Positions 33,798-41,315 of a DNA stretch of 64,000 nt are shown piece after piece (position 1 is the first letter of the stretch; the number at the start of each line of letters is the position of its first letter). The position numbers were made by a program, and so were the translations under genes. The stretch is from Ruegeria arenilitoris (GTDB lineage Bacteria > Pseudomonadota > Alphaproteobacteria > Rhodobacterales > Rhodobacteraceae), in contig NZ_WQDA01000001.1 in NCBI RefSeq assembly GCF_013032855.1, positions 565,501-629,500 of the forward strand, read 5' to 3'. Under the pieces are notes generated by a model. That model did no database searches and was not told the origin of the DNA. It saw only the letters and a list, made by a program, of their open reading frames with translations.

Positions 33798-35120
33798 ATG
33801 CAGCACCTTGCTCACCGTGCCTGGGTTCCGGGCCACTGCGAAAACCTTGTTCAGGCCATCGCCCGGAAGGTTGCCGACAGCAGCTCGGAGGCGATTGAGG
33901 CTCGGATCGGCGCGCTGATCGCGCGAAACTCGGATATTCACGATGCCGAGTGTTTCAATCTGAATCCGGCGACTAATGTCATGAATCCGAGGGCCGAGGC
34001 GGCACTGGCCGCGGGTCTGGGCAGTCGTCCATCTTTGGGCTATCCGGGCGACAAATACGAGATGGGTCTTGAGGCCATCGAGGAGATCGAGGTGATCGCG
34101 GCCGAGCTTGCGGCCCGCGTGTTCAACGCGCGATACGCCGAAGTTCGGGTGGCATCCGGCGCCTTGGCCAATCTGTATGGCTTCATGGCTCTGACACGGC
34201 CGGGCGATACGATCATCGCGCCTCCGGCCGCGATCGGCGGGCACGTGACCCACCATGAGGGTGGCTGCGCGGGGCTTTATTGTCTGCAAACGATCAATGC
34301 ACCAGTGGATGCGGACGGGTACAGTCTGGATCTGGCCGCGCTGCGCGACATGGCCAGAACGCACCGGCCCCGGTTGATCACCGTTGGTGGCTCGCTGAAC
34401 CTGTTCCCGCATCCTGTGTCGGCCGTGCGCGAAATTGCCGACGAAATCGGGGCCAAGGTTCTGTTCGATGCGGCCCACCAATGCGGGATCATCGCCAGCG
34501 GGGCTTGGGCGAACCCGTTGGATGAAGGCGCGCATCTGATGACGATGAGCACCTACAAAAGCCTGGGCGGCCCGGCGGGTGGGCTGATCGTCACCAACGA
34601 CGCCGAAATTGCGGAACGGCTGGACGCCATCGCATTTCCCGGAATGACGGCCAATTTCGATGCCGCGAAATCGGCGGCTCTGGCAATCTCATTGCTGGAC
34701 TGGGTTGACTTCGGGCCGGCCTATGGACAAGCGATGATCGATCTTGCGCAGGCAATGGCCAGCAAGATGGAAGATCAGGGATTGCCAGTGTTCAAAGGGG
34801 CTGGTGGAGCCACCACCTCGCACCAATTCGCGCTGAAGGCCGCCGACTATGGGGGCGGGCAGGCGGTGTCAAAACACCTGCGGCGGGCTGGATTCCTGGC
34901 ATGTGGTATCGGTTTGCCGATCGCTTCGGTTGCGGGTGACATGAACGGATTGCGGATCGGAACGCCCGAATTGGTCCGGCGGGGCGTGACCCCCGAACAT
35001 GCCGGAGAACTTGTGGCCCTGTTCGCCGAGGCGCTGTCGGCCGATGATCCCGCATCGGTCGCGCCCAAGGTGCGGGATCTGCGATCCGGGTTCCAGGGGA
35101 TGCACTACGTTCGTGCGTGA
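33798..35120 (+). CDS. Serine hydroxymethyltransferase-like PLP enzyme
   Basis: 440-residue fold-type I PLP enzyme related to GlyA. The PLP lysine is probably Lys254 in MSTYKSLGGPAGG (GlyA has TTHKTLRGPRGG). Asp224 and His227 in FDAAHQCG match the cofactor-binding Asp and His. The N-terminal ECFNLNPATNVMNPRAEAALAAG and YPGDKYEMG regions match SHMT but with many substitutions, so this is likely not the housekeeping enzyme. Alternatives are alpha-methylserine hydroxymethyltransferase or an aldolase acting on beta-hydroxy amino acids. GGAGG lies seven bases before the ATG. Control by the divergent LysR protein is likely. Confidence 0.75.
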   Translation: MQHLAHRAWVPGHCENLVQAIARKVADSSSEAIEARIGALIARNSDIHDAECFNLNPATNVMNPRAEAALAAGLGSRPSLGYPGDKYEMGLEAIEEIEVIAAELAARVFNARYAEVRVASGALANLYGFMALTRPGDTIIAPPAAIGGHVTHHEGGCAGLYCLQTINAPVDADGYSLDLAALRDMARTHRPRLITVGGSLNLFPHPVSAVREIADEIGAKVLFDAAHQCGIIASGAWANPLDEGAHLMTMSTYKSLGGPAGGLIVTNDAEIAERLDAIAFPGMTANFDAAKSAALAISLLDWVDFGPAYGQAMIDLAQAMASKMEDQGLPVFKGAGGATTSHQFALKAADYGGGQAVSKHLRRAGFLACGIGLPIASVAGDMNGLRIGTPELVRRGVTPEHAGELVALFAEALSADDPASVAPKVRDLRSGFQGMHYVRA

Positions 35121-35178
35121 CCCAACGGCCCGGCCGTGTTCTAATGCCTTTGCGTGAAACAATATTCAGGAGCAAGGC

Positions 35179-35433
35179 ATGGAATTCGGTAGCCTATTGG
35201 CAATGCTGTTTGTCGGCGCGATCGCGGGCTGGTTGTCGGGCAGGATCATGAAGGGCCGCGGCTTTGGCGTGATCGGGAACATCATCGTCGGGATCGTTGG
35301 CGCTTTTCTCGCCGGAACGATTTTTCCCGCACTCGGGTTTTCCGTCGGCGGCGGTATGATGTCGTCGATCTTCTTTGCAACGATCGGAGCCGTCATCCTT
35401 CTGTTCCTGATCGGTTTGGTCAAAAAGGTCTGA
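35179..35433 (+). CDS. GlsB/YeaQ/YmgE-family small membrane protein
   Basis: 84-residue protein with three hydrophobic segments and the family's glycine pattern (AIAGWLSGRIMKGRGFGVIGNIIVGIVGAFLAG). It belongs to the so-called transglycosylase-associated group (PF04226), whose members are often induced by stress; the name does not mean enzymatic activity. AGGAG lies upstream of the ATG, and a strong terminator follows six bases after the stop. It is apparently a single-gene unit. Confidence 0.9.
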   Translation: MEFGSLLAMLFVGAIAGWLSGRIMKGRGFGVIGNIIVGIVGAFLAGTIFPALGFSVGGGMMSSIFFATIGAVILLFLIGLVKKV

Positions 35434-35438
35434 CGAAA

Positions 35439-35470
35439 AACCGCCCCGGACGGGGCGGTTATTTTTTTTG
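35439..35470 (+). terminator. Rho-independent terminator
   Basis: AACCGCCCCG (35439-35448) and CGGGGCGGTT (35451-35460) form a ten-base stem with a two-base loop, followed by ATTTTTTTT. It ends the GlsB-like gene and lies 14 bases from the stop of the converging stress gene. Confidence 0.95.
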
Positions 35471-35483
35471 CCGTGCCCGCGGT

Positions 35484-36323
35484 TCAGTGGGCCAGGAAAA
35501 CCGGAACTGAGGACTGTTCCAACATGTTCCGGGTAGCGCCACCCAGAATGGCCTCGCGGAACCGCGAGTGACCATAGGCGCCCATCACGATCATGTCGGC
35601 TTCGACGTCTGCGGCGTGACGGTTCAGAATGTCGGACACACGCGTCATCGTCTTGCTCAGCACGTCGATTTCGCATTTCACGCCATGGCGGGACAGCATT
35701 TGCGACAGCATACCGCCCGGGTCCGAGCGATCAGGGCCGTGACGCGGCGGATCGATCACAACGATCCGGGTCAGCTCGGCCGCTCGCAGGAACGGCAGCG
35801 CGCGCCGAATGGCATTCATCGCCTCGACACTCTCATTCCAGCCGATCAGCACCGTCCGAGGGCTGGCGAACGGTTTCGCGTCATCCGGGACCACCAGAAC
35901 CGGGGCGTGACCCTCGAACATGGCGGCTTCGATGATCGGTTCGGCCTCGGCGCCGCGATCTTTGCCATAGGGCTGCGGCAAAACGACAAGGTCCGAGAAA
36001 CGGGCCCGATGCGCGACGTGCCGACCCAGGTCGGCGATCTGCGCCACGCCGTTTTCAGCGGACCAGCGTACGCCTGACTTGCCCAGGAAATCCTCGGCAA
36101 AGGCAAGCACTTCATCGGCCTCGGCATTTGCACGCTTCAAGGTCTCCTGAAGGATCAGGGCGTTTGCGCCCGCGTAGTAGTAGCCGGTCTGGCTACGGTC
36201 GACACCGAGGCACAGCGCTTCGGCATGGCCGTCCTGCGCTTCGGCCAAGGCGACCAACTGGGCCAGAGCCGGCTTGGCAAATTTGGTTTCCGTCATGACG
36301 GTGAGAAGAGATTTATAAGCCAT
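35484..36323 (-). CDS. Universal stress protein (UspA family)
   Basis: 279-residue protein whose C-terminal half is a UspA domain with the nucleotide-binding signature GAYGHSRFREAILGGATRN. The N-terminal half (MAYKSLLTVMTETKFAKPALAQLVALAEAQDGHAEALCLGV) looks like a second, more degenerate Usp unit, so this is a tandem form. Its start faces ccoN across a gap containing a perfect FNR box, so it may share oxygen control, as several usp genes do in other bacteria. Confidence 0.88.
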   Translation of the reverse strand: MAYKSLLTVMTETKFAKPALAQLVALAEAQDGHAEALCLGVDRSQTGYYYAGANALILQETLKRANAEADEVLAFAEDFLGKSGVRWSAENGVAQIADLGRHVAHRARFSDLVVLPQPYGKDRGAEAEPIIEAAMFEGHAPVLVVPDDAKPFASPRTVLIGWNESVEAMNAIRRALPFLRAAELTRIVVIDPPRHGPDRSDPGGMLSQMLSRHGVKCEIDVLSKTMTRVSDILNRHAADVEADMIVMGAYGHSRFREAILGGATRNMLEQSSVPVFLAH

Positions 36324-36411
36324 TTCGACCTCGTGTTTCGGGTTCTGAAACCTGTGCGACCAGGTAACCCATTCATTTGCTTATGCCTGTCACAGTTTTC
36401 AGGCTATTGTC

Positions 36412-36425
36412 TTGATGCAGATCAA
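36412..36425. promoter_or_regulatory. FNR box upstream of ccoNOQP
   Basis: TTGATGCAGATCAA is a perfect match to TTGAT-N4-ATCAA. It is centred 101 bases before the ccoN start and 95 bases before the divergent usp start. A -10-like CATACA about 30 bases downstream would place the box near -41.5, the activating position. Confidence 0.92.
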
Positions 36426-36519
36426 AGCAGCATTGGTTGTGCATGGATCATACAGCAACCAGTCAACGAAAGCTCTATGCGGCACAAGAATCGCCCGGAG
36501 CATGGCAAAGGGACGCAAT

Positions 36520-38127
36520 ATGTCGAATTACATCAAGCTGATCGCGCTTGGTCTGGTCGTGCTGTTCGCAGCGATCGGATCCAACTATGCGCGGGATTTG
36601 GCGTATCAGGTGCACGCGATACTGGTGATGCTCATCGCCGGTGGCCTGTTCATCTGGACGCTGCGAAACACGGATGAGCCGGATATTCTTGTCGATCGTT
36701 CGGGTGAGTACATGGATGGCGTGATCCGCTATGGCGTGATCGCAACCGCTTTTTGGGGTGTCGTAGGGTTCCTGGTGGGAACCTTCATCGCGTTCCAGCT
36801 GGCCTTTCCGGTGCTGAACTTCGAATGGGCGCAAGGGCTTCTGAACTTTGGCCGGTTGCGCCCGCTGCACACATCAGCGGTTATTTTCGCGTTTGGCGGC
36901 AACGCCCTGATCGCCACATCCTTCTATGTCGTGCAGCGCACGAGCGCCGCGCGTCTGTGGGGCGGCAACCTGGCCTGGTTCGTGTTCTGGGGCTATCAGC
37001 TGTTCATCGTTCTTGCCGCGACCGGCTATGTGCTGGGCGGGACCCAGTCCAAGGAATATGCCGAGCCTGAATGGTATGTGGACCTGTGGCTGACCATAGT
37101 CTGGGTGGCCTATCTGGCCGTGTTCCTGGGGACGATCGTCAAGCGGAAAGAGCCCCACATCTATGTGGCGAACTGGTTCTACCTGGCGTTCATCGTTACC
37201 GTCGCGATGCTGCACCTAGTCAACAACATGACCATTCCGGTCAGCATCTGGGGTTCGAAATCGGTCATCGTCTGGTCGGGCGTTCAGGATGCCATGATCC
37301 AGTGGTGGTATGGGCACAACGCCGTGGGCTTTTTCCTGACTGCGGGCTTCCTGGGCATGATGTACTACTTCATTCCCAAGCAGGCCGAACGCCCGGTCTT
37401 CAGCTACAAACTGTCGATCATCCACTTCTGGGCGCTGATCTTCCTGTATATCTGGGCCGGTCCGCACCACCTGCACTATACCGCGCTGCCTGACTGGGCC
37501 TCGACGCTGGGCATGGTATTCTCGGTCGTGCTGTGGATGCCTTCGTGGGGTGGCATGATCAACGGCCTGATGACCCTGTCGGGCGCTTGGGACAAGCTGC
37601 GTACCGACCCGGTCATCCGCATGATGGTGATCTCGGTCGGCTTCTACGGCATGTCCACCTTCGAAGGTCCGATGATGTCGATCCGCGCGGTGAACTCGCT
37701 GTCGCACTACACCGACTGGACCATTGGTCACGTGCATTCCGGCGCGCTGGGCTGGAACGGCATGATCACATTTGGTGCGCTGTACTTCCTGGTGCCGGTT
37801 CTTTGGAAGCGCGAGCGTCTGTACTCGCTGCAGATGGTCAGCTGGCACTTCTGGCTCGCCACCATCGGTATCGTGCTCTACGCCGCGTCGATGTGGGTCA
37901 CCGGTATCATGGAAGGCCTGATGTGGCGCGAAGTGGATGCCAACGGCTTCCTGGTGAACTCGTTCGCCGACACCGTGGCGGCCAAGTTCCCGATGTATGT
38001 GGTGCGTGCGCTGGGCGGTGTTCTGTTCGTCGCTGGTGCGCTGATCATGTGCTACAACCTGTGGATGACCGTCCGGCGGGCTCCGGCCAAAGAGGCCAGC
38101 CTGACCGTCGCGGTCCCGGCTGAATAA
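36520..38127 (+). CDS. ccoN: cbb3-type cytochrome c oxidase subunit I
   Basis: 535-residue catalytic subunit of the high-affinity cbb3 oxidase, with about 12 or more membrane segments. Haem b, b3 and CuB ligands are visible in [37 protein letters not shown] and [14 protein letters not shown]. Expressed at low oxygen, it reduces O2 to water and pumps protons. The start at 36520 has AAAGGGA six bases upstream, and the length matches the family; in-frame upstream starts at 36502 and before were rejected. It leads the ccoNOQP operon and sits behind a perfect FNR box. Confidence 0.97.
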   Translation: MSNYIKLIALGLVVLFAAIGSNYARDLAYQVHAILVMLIAGGLFIWTLRNTDEPDILVDRSGEYMDGVIRYGVIATAFWGVVGFLVGTFIAFQLAFPVLNFEWAQGLLNFGRLRPLHTSAVIFAFGGNALIATSFYVVQRTSAARLWGGNLAWFVFWGYQLFIVLAATGYVLGGTQSKEYAEPEWYVDLWLTIVWVAYLAVFLGTIVKRKEPHIYVANWFYLAFIVTVAMLHLVNNMTIPVSIWGSKSVIVWSGVQDAMIQWWYGHNAVGFFLTAGFLGMMYYFIPKQAERPVFSYKLSIIHFWALIFLYIWAGPHHLHYTALPDWASTLGMVFSVVLWMPSWGGMINGLMTLSGAWDKLRTDPVIRMMVISVGFYGMSTFEGPMMSIRAVNSLSHYTDWTIGHVHSGALGWNGMITFGALYFLVPVLWKRERLYSLQMVSWHFWLATIGIVLYAASMWVTGIMEGLMWREVDANGFLVNSFADTVAAKFPMYVVRALGGVLFVAGALIMCYNLWMTVRRAPAKEASLTVAVPAE

Positions 38128-38141
38128 GGAGGGCCGGAGCA

Positions 38142-38870
38142 ATGGCAATTCTCGACAAACACAAGATCCTCGAGACCAACGCGACCCTCCTGCTGATCTT
38201 CAGCTTCCTGGTCGTGACCATCGGTGGCATCGTTCAGATCACTCCGCTGTTCTACCTTGAGAATACAATCGAGAAGGTGGAGGGCATGCGCCCCTACACC
38301 CCTCTCGAGATGGCGGGGCGTGAGATCTACATCCGCGAAGGCTGTTATGTCTGCCACAGTCAGATGATCCGCCCGATGCGGGACGAGGTCGAGCGCTATG
38401 GCCACTACTCGCTGGCGGCTGAGTCGATGTATGACCACCCGTTCCAGTGGGGGTCCAAGCGCACCGGGCCGGATCTGGCCCGTGTGGGTGGCCGCTACTC
38501 GGATCAATGGCACGTGGACCATCTGCGTGATCCGCAATCGGTGGTGCCGGAATCCGTGATGCCGAAATACGGCTTCCTGGAAAACCGCAAGATCGACGGC
38601 CGGTATATCGGTGACATCATGGCCACCAATGCGGTTTTGGGCACGCCTTACACGGATGAGATGCTGGAAAACGCAGTTGCCGATTTCCGGGCGCAGGCCG
38701 ATCCGGACAGCGACTATGACGGGCTGCTGGAGCGTTATGGCGAAAACGTCAACGTGCGCAACTTCGATGGTCAGCCGGAACTGACTGAAGCCGATGCGTT
38801 GGTTGCATATCTGCAGATGCTGGGAACGCTGGTCGACTTCTCGACCTTCACCCCGGATGCAAGCCGCTAA
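38142..38870 (+). CDS. ccoO: cbb3-type cytochrome c oxidase subunit II
   Basis: 242-residue monohaem cytochrome c subunit with one N-terminal membrane anchor (about residues 14-34). The haem site is Cys68-Tyr-Val-Cys71-His72 in [13 protein letters not shown], a sequence typical of CcoO. It passes electrons to the CcoN haem. GGAGGG precedes the ATG, and it follows ccoN by 14 bases. Confidence 0.97.
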   Translation: MAILDKHKILETNATLLLIFSFLVVTIGGIVQITPLFYLENTIEKVEGMRPYTPLEMAGREIYIREGCYVCHSQMIRPMRDEVERYGHYSLAAESMYDHPFQWGSKRTGPDLARVGGRYSDQWHVDHLRDPQSVVPESVMPKYGFLENRKIDGRYIGDIMATNAVLGTPYTDEMLENAVADFRAQADPDSDYDGLLERYGENVNVRNFDGQPELTEADALVAYLQMLGTLVDFSTFTPDASR

Positions 38871-38881
38871 AGGAGGGTGTG

Positions 38882-39067
38882 ATGGAAGAATACACGATCC
38901 TGAGGCAATTCGCGGATAGCTGGATGCTGCTTCTGTTGTTCGCCTTCTTTGTCGGCATCGTCATCTGGGTGTTCCGCCCCGGTGCCAGCAAGGAATACAA
39001 GGACACCGCAAACATCCCGTTCCGGCATCAAGACAAACCCGCCACATCCGAGGAGGCGCGGAAATGA
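38882..39067 (+). CDS. ccoQ: cbb3-type oxidase subunit CcoQ
   Basis: 61-residue single-span membrane protein (hydrophobic stretch about residues 12-29, [18 protein letters not shown]) with a charged C-terminal tail, typical of CcoQ/FixQ, which stabilises the oxidase. AGGAGG five bases before the ATG supports 38882 over the GTG at 38879. Its stop overlaps the ccoP start as ATGA. Confidence 0.93.
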   Translation: MEEYTILRQFADSWMLLLLFAFFVGIVIWVFRPGASKEYKDTANIPFRHQDKPATSEEARK

Positions 39068-39927
39068 GCAAGACACCTGAAAAACAGCCGGGTGATCCCA
39101 AGACGACCGGTCACAGCTGGGATGGCATCGAGGAATTCGACAATCCGATGCCGCGTTGGTGGTTGTGGACCTTCTACGCGACCATCTTCTGGGGTGTGAT
39201 CTACACGATCATGTATCCGGCGTGGCCGCTGGTGCAATCCGCAACCGCCGGTGTGCTTGGCTGGTCCTCGCGTGAGTTGGTGCAGAAGGAGATGGTTTCG
39301 TTTGAAGAGGCCAACGCTCCGTGGAACGCCAAGCTGGTCGAGACACCGCTGGATGATATCGCCAAGGATGCCGAGCTGCAGCAATATGCGGTCAACGCCG
39401 GTGGCGCCGTGTTCCGCACCTGGTGCGCTCAGTGCCACGGTTCGGGCGCGCAGGGCGCAAAGGGTTTCCCGAACCTTCTGGACGACGCCTGGCTGTGGGG
39501 CGGTACCTTGGATGACATCGTCACAACGGTCAGCTACGGCATTCGCAACGAAGAAAGCGACGACGCGCGCTACTCCGAAATGCCGGCGTTCGGCGAGATC
39601 CTCGAGCCCGAGGAAATCACCCAGGTCGTGCAATATGTGATGTCGCTGACCAACGCCCAAACCGACGATGCTGCGGCGCAGGCGGGCAAGGTTGTCTACG
39701 AGGATAATTGCGCGGCCTGTCACGGTGAAGACGGCAAGGGCGATATCGCGCAGGGCGCACCGAACCTGACGGATGCGATCTGGCTGTATGGCGGCGATGA
39801 GAAAACGCTGACCGAAACGGTGACCTACAGCCGGTTTGGCGTCATGCCCCCTTGGGACACGCGTCTGACCGAAGCGCAGATCCGCGCCGTGTCGGCCTAT
39901 GTCCACCAATTGGGTGGCGGTCAATAA
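39064..39927 (+). CDS. ccoP: cbb3-type cytochrome c oxidase subunit III
   Basis: 287-residue dihaem cytochrome c with an N-terminal membrane region (about 32-52). Haem sites are Cys121-x2-Cys124-His125 and Cys216-x2-Cys219-His220. CcoP accepts electrons from soluble or membrane cytochromes and hands them to CcoO. The N-terminal [20 protein letters not shown] is the family signature. It overlaps ccoQ by four bases and is followed by two strong hairpins. Confidence 0.97.
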   Translation: MSKTPEKQPGDPKTTGHSWDGIEEFDNPMPRWWLWTFYATIFWGVIYTIMYPAWPLVQSATAGVLGWSSRELVQKEMVSFEEANAPWNAKLVETPLDDIAKDAELQQYAVNAGGAVFRTWCAQCHGSGAQGAKGFPNLLDDAWLWGGTLDDIVTTVSYGIRNEESDDARYSEMPAFGEILEPEEITQVVQYVMSLTNAQTDDAAAQAGKVVYEDNCAACHGEDGKGDIAQGAPNLTDAIWLYGGDEKTLTETVTYSRFGVMPPWDTRLTEAQIRAVSAYVHQLGGGQ

Positions 39928-39939
39928 AATCCAGGAACA

Positions 39940-39965
39940 CCTTCGGGCGGCGTGCCGCCCGAAGG
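39940..39965 (+). terminator. First hairpin after ccoP
   Basis: CCTTCGGGCGGC (39940-39951) and GCCGCCCGAAGG (39954-39965) form a perfect 12-base stem with a two-base loop, 12 bases after the ccoP stop. No T-run follows, so it may protect the mRNA 3' end or pause polymerase more than terminate. Confidence 0.65.
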
Positions 39966-39970
39966 CCTAG

Positions 39971-40016
39971 GTGCCGGCTGTTCCATCTGTTCGCGCGTTT
40001 CCTGAACAGCCGGCAC
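39971..40016. terminator. Second hairpin after ccoP
   Basis: GTGCCGGCTGTTC (39971-39983) pairs perfectly with GAACAGCCGGCAC (40004-40016) around a 20-base loop, only five bases beyond the first hairpin. It could act on transcripts from either strand, including the small gene that ends at 40078. Confidence 0.5.
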
Positions 40017-40077
40017 CGCATTTTCCGAAAATAGTGCCGACAATGGCCCCGGTCCAGCGCGGGCACGCAAACTGATC

Positions 40078-40239
40078 CTAAAGGTTGCGCGGATCCAACT
40101 CGCGGCTCTTGCTGACCCACCAGTGTCCGGCGGGCAGCCATCTTTTCCTTTTTGGCGCATTCGGTTTGGGCGCGTCGCGCAGCTTGGGTGCGTTCAACCG
40201 CGTGGCGGTCATGAAGGAAGCAGCGTAGATGTTCAGCAT
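40078..40239 (-). CDS. Small basic protein (53 residues), unknown
   Basis: A 53-codon frame starting MLNIYAASFMTATRL and ending SRELDPRNL, with GGAGAAAG about six bases before the ATG. The C-terminal half is rich in Lys/Arg (APKRKRWLPAGHWW), giving a strongly basic peptide with a Pro-rich middle. It lies in a roughly 400-base spacer between ccoP and a LysR gene, where nothing else is coding. I do not recognise it. The good ribosome site and amphipathic start favour a real gene, but a chance frame cannot be excluded. Confidence 0.45.
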   Translation of the reverse strand: MLNIYAASFMTATRLNAPKLRDAPKPNAPKRKRWLPAGHWWVSKSRELDPRNL

Positions 40240-40316
40240 GGTCTTTCTCCTGATGCGATGAACTCGGGTTCCAGCATCGGCTCTTGACCGGATATTTGCG
40301 ACTCAATTACCGTGTT

Positions 40317-40341
40317 CATATGTAAGCAGAGGTTACATATG
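40317..40341. promoter_or_regulatory. Palindrome overlapping the LysR start codon
   Basis: CATATGTAA (40317-40325) and TTACATATG (40333-40341) are perfect nine-base inverted arms with a seven-base spacer that holds the AGAGG ribosome site. The right arm contains the ATG of the LysR gene. This could be an autoregulatory operator, or in RNA a hairpin hiding the start region. Confidence 0.6.
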
Positions 40342-41214
40342 GACTGGCTGAACCTTCCGCCACTATCGGCGCTACGGGCTTTCGCTGCATTCGCCGAGCA
40401 CAGAAACATCGTCAAGGCTGGCGATGCGTTGAATGTAAGTCATGCCGCCATAAGCCAGCAGTTGCGCGCGCTTGAGGCGCATATGGGCGTGACCCTGTTG
40501 GACCGGTCGGGCAAGACTCTGGTCCTGACGTCGGATGGCGAACACTTGGCCCGCAGCGTTCAACTGGGGTTTGGCGCCATCCATGCGGCGGTCTCGGACC
40601 TGGTGCACGCGGGAGAGGATCGGCCGGTACACGTTTCGCTGACCTCCTCATTTGCAGCTTCATGGCTGATGCCGCGGCTGCCGATTTTCCGGTCGGATCA
40701 CCCGGGGATCGATCTGACCTTGGATCCGTCACCGGAACTGGTCGATCTGCGCCCCGGCGGGGTGGATGTCGCGATTCGATACGGGGCAGGCGGTTGGCCG
40801 GGCGTCCGGTCCGAGATGTTGTTGAAAACCCCGATGGTCATCGTTGCCGCGCCCAGTCTCTTAGGGTCCAGATCCGAGTGGTCGCCGGCTGATCTGGCCC
40901 GTTTGCCGTGGCTGGAAGAGGTGGGCACGACCGAAGCCAGCACATGGCTGGCACAACATGGGGCGGCCATGGACCCAGGCGCCGGACGGACCAGTCTGCC
41001 GGGCAACCTGGTCCTTGAGGGCGTTCGCGCGGGGCAGGGGGTCACGGTGACGGTGCGACATTTCGTCGAACGTGATATCGTGGCCGGAAGACTAGTTGAA
41101 CTGCATGTCGCACCTGACGCCCGAGGCTACCACATCGTGACGGCGCAAACGCCGCAGAGAAAGGCGGTGAAGACGTTCGTCGGGTGGCTGAAACGCCAAG
41201 CGAACCAGGTGTGA
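40339..41214 (+). CDS. LysR-family regulator (GcvA-like)
   Basis: 291-residue LysR regulator with a clear N-terminal helix-turn-helix (LSALRAFAAFAEHRNIVKAGDALNVSHAAISQQLRALEAHMG) and a substrate-binding domain including DLRPGGVDVAIRYGAGGWPG, typical of the GcvA group. It lies between the ccoNOQP and ccoGHIS operons without an obvious partner enzyme; the small gene on the opposite strand is the only divergent neighbour. A 25-base palindrome covers the start codon, suggesting autoregulation. Target unknown. Confidence 0.88.
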   Translation: MDWLNLPPLSALRAFAAFAEHRNIVKAGDALNVSHAAISQQLRALEAHMGVTLLDRSGKTLVLTSDGEHLARSVQLGFGAIHAAVSDLVHAGEDRPVHVSLTSSFAASWLMPRLPIFRSDHPGIDLTLDPSPELVDLRPGGVDVAIRYGAGGWPGVRSEMLLKTPMVIVAAPSLLGSRSEWSPADLARLPWLEEVGTTEASTWLAQHGAAMDPGAGRTSLPGNLVLEGVRAGQGVTVTVRHFVERDIVAGRLVELHVAPDARGYHIVTAQTPQRKAVKTFVGWLKRQANQV

Positions 41215-41239
41215 CAAAAGGTGTCTGCGCGATGCGCTT

Positions 41240-41253
41240 TTGACCCATGTCAA
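41240..41253 (+). promoter_or_regulatory. FNR-type box upstream of ccoG
   Basis: TTGACCCATGTCAA is a perfect dyad matching the FNR consensus at eight of ten positions (TTGAC/GTCAA in place of TTGAT/ATCAA). It lies 62 bases before the ccoG start, with TATGAT (41266-41271) as a possible -10. Confidence 0.7.
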
Positions 41254-41315
41254 AGTTGTCCGGTGTATGATCTGGAACAAGTCGCCCGACAAACAGCAAG
41301 ATCCGGAGCCATGCC

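Noticed and set aside
39842..40306. A 154-codon minus-strand frame spanning the end of ccoP and the spacer
   Set aside because: It runs through both perfect hairpins and the ccoP C terminus in antisense. A 53-codon frame in a different phase with a good ribosome site is the better candidate there.
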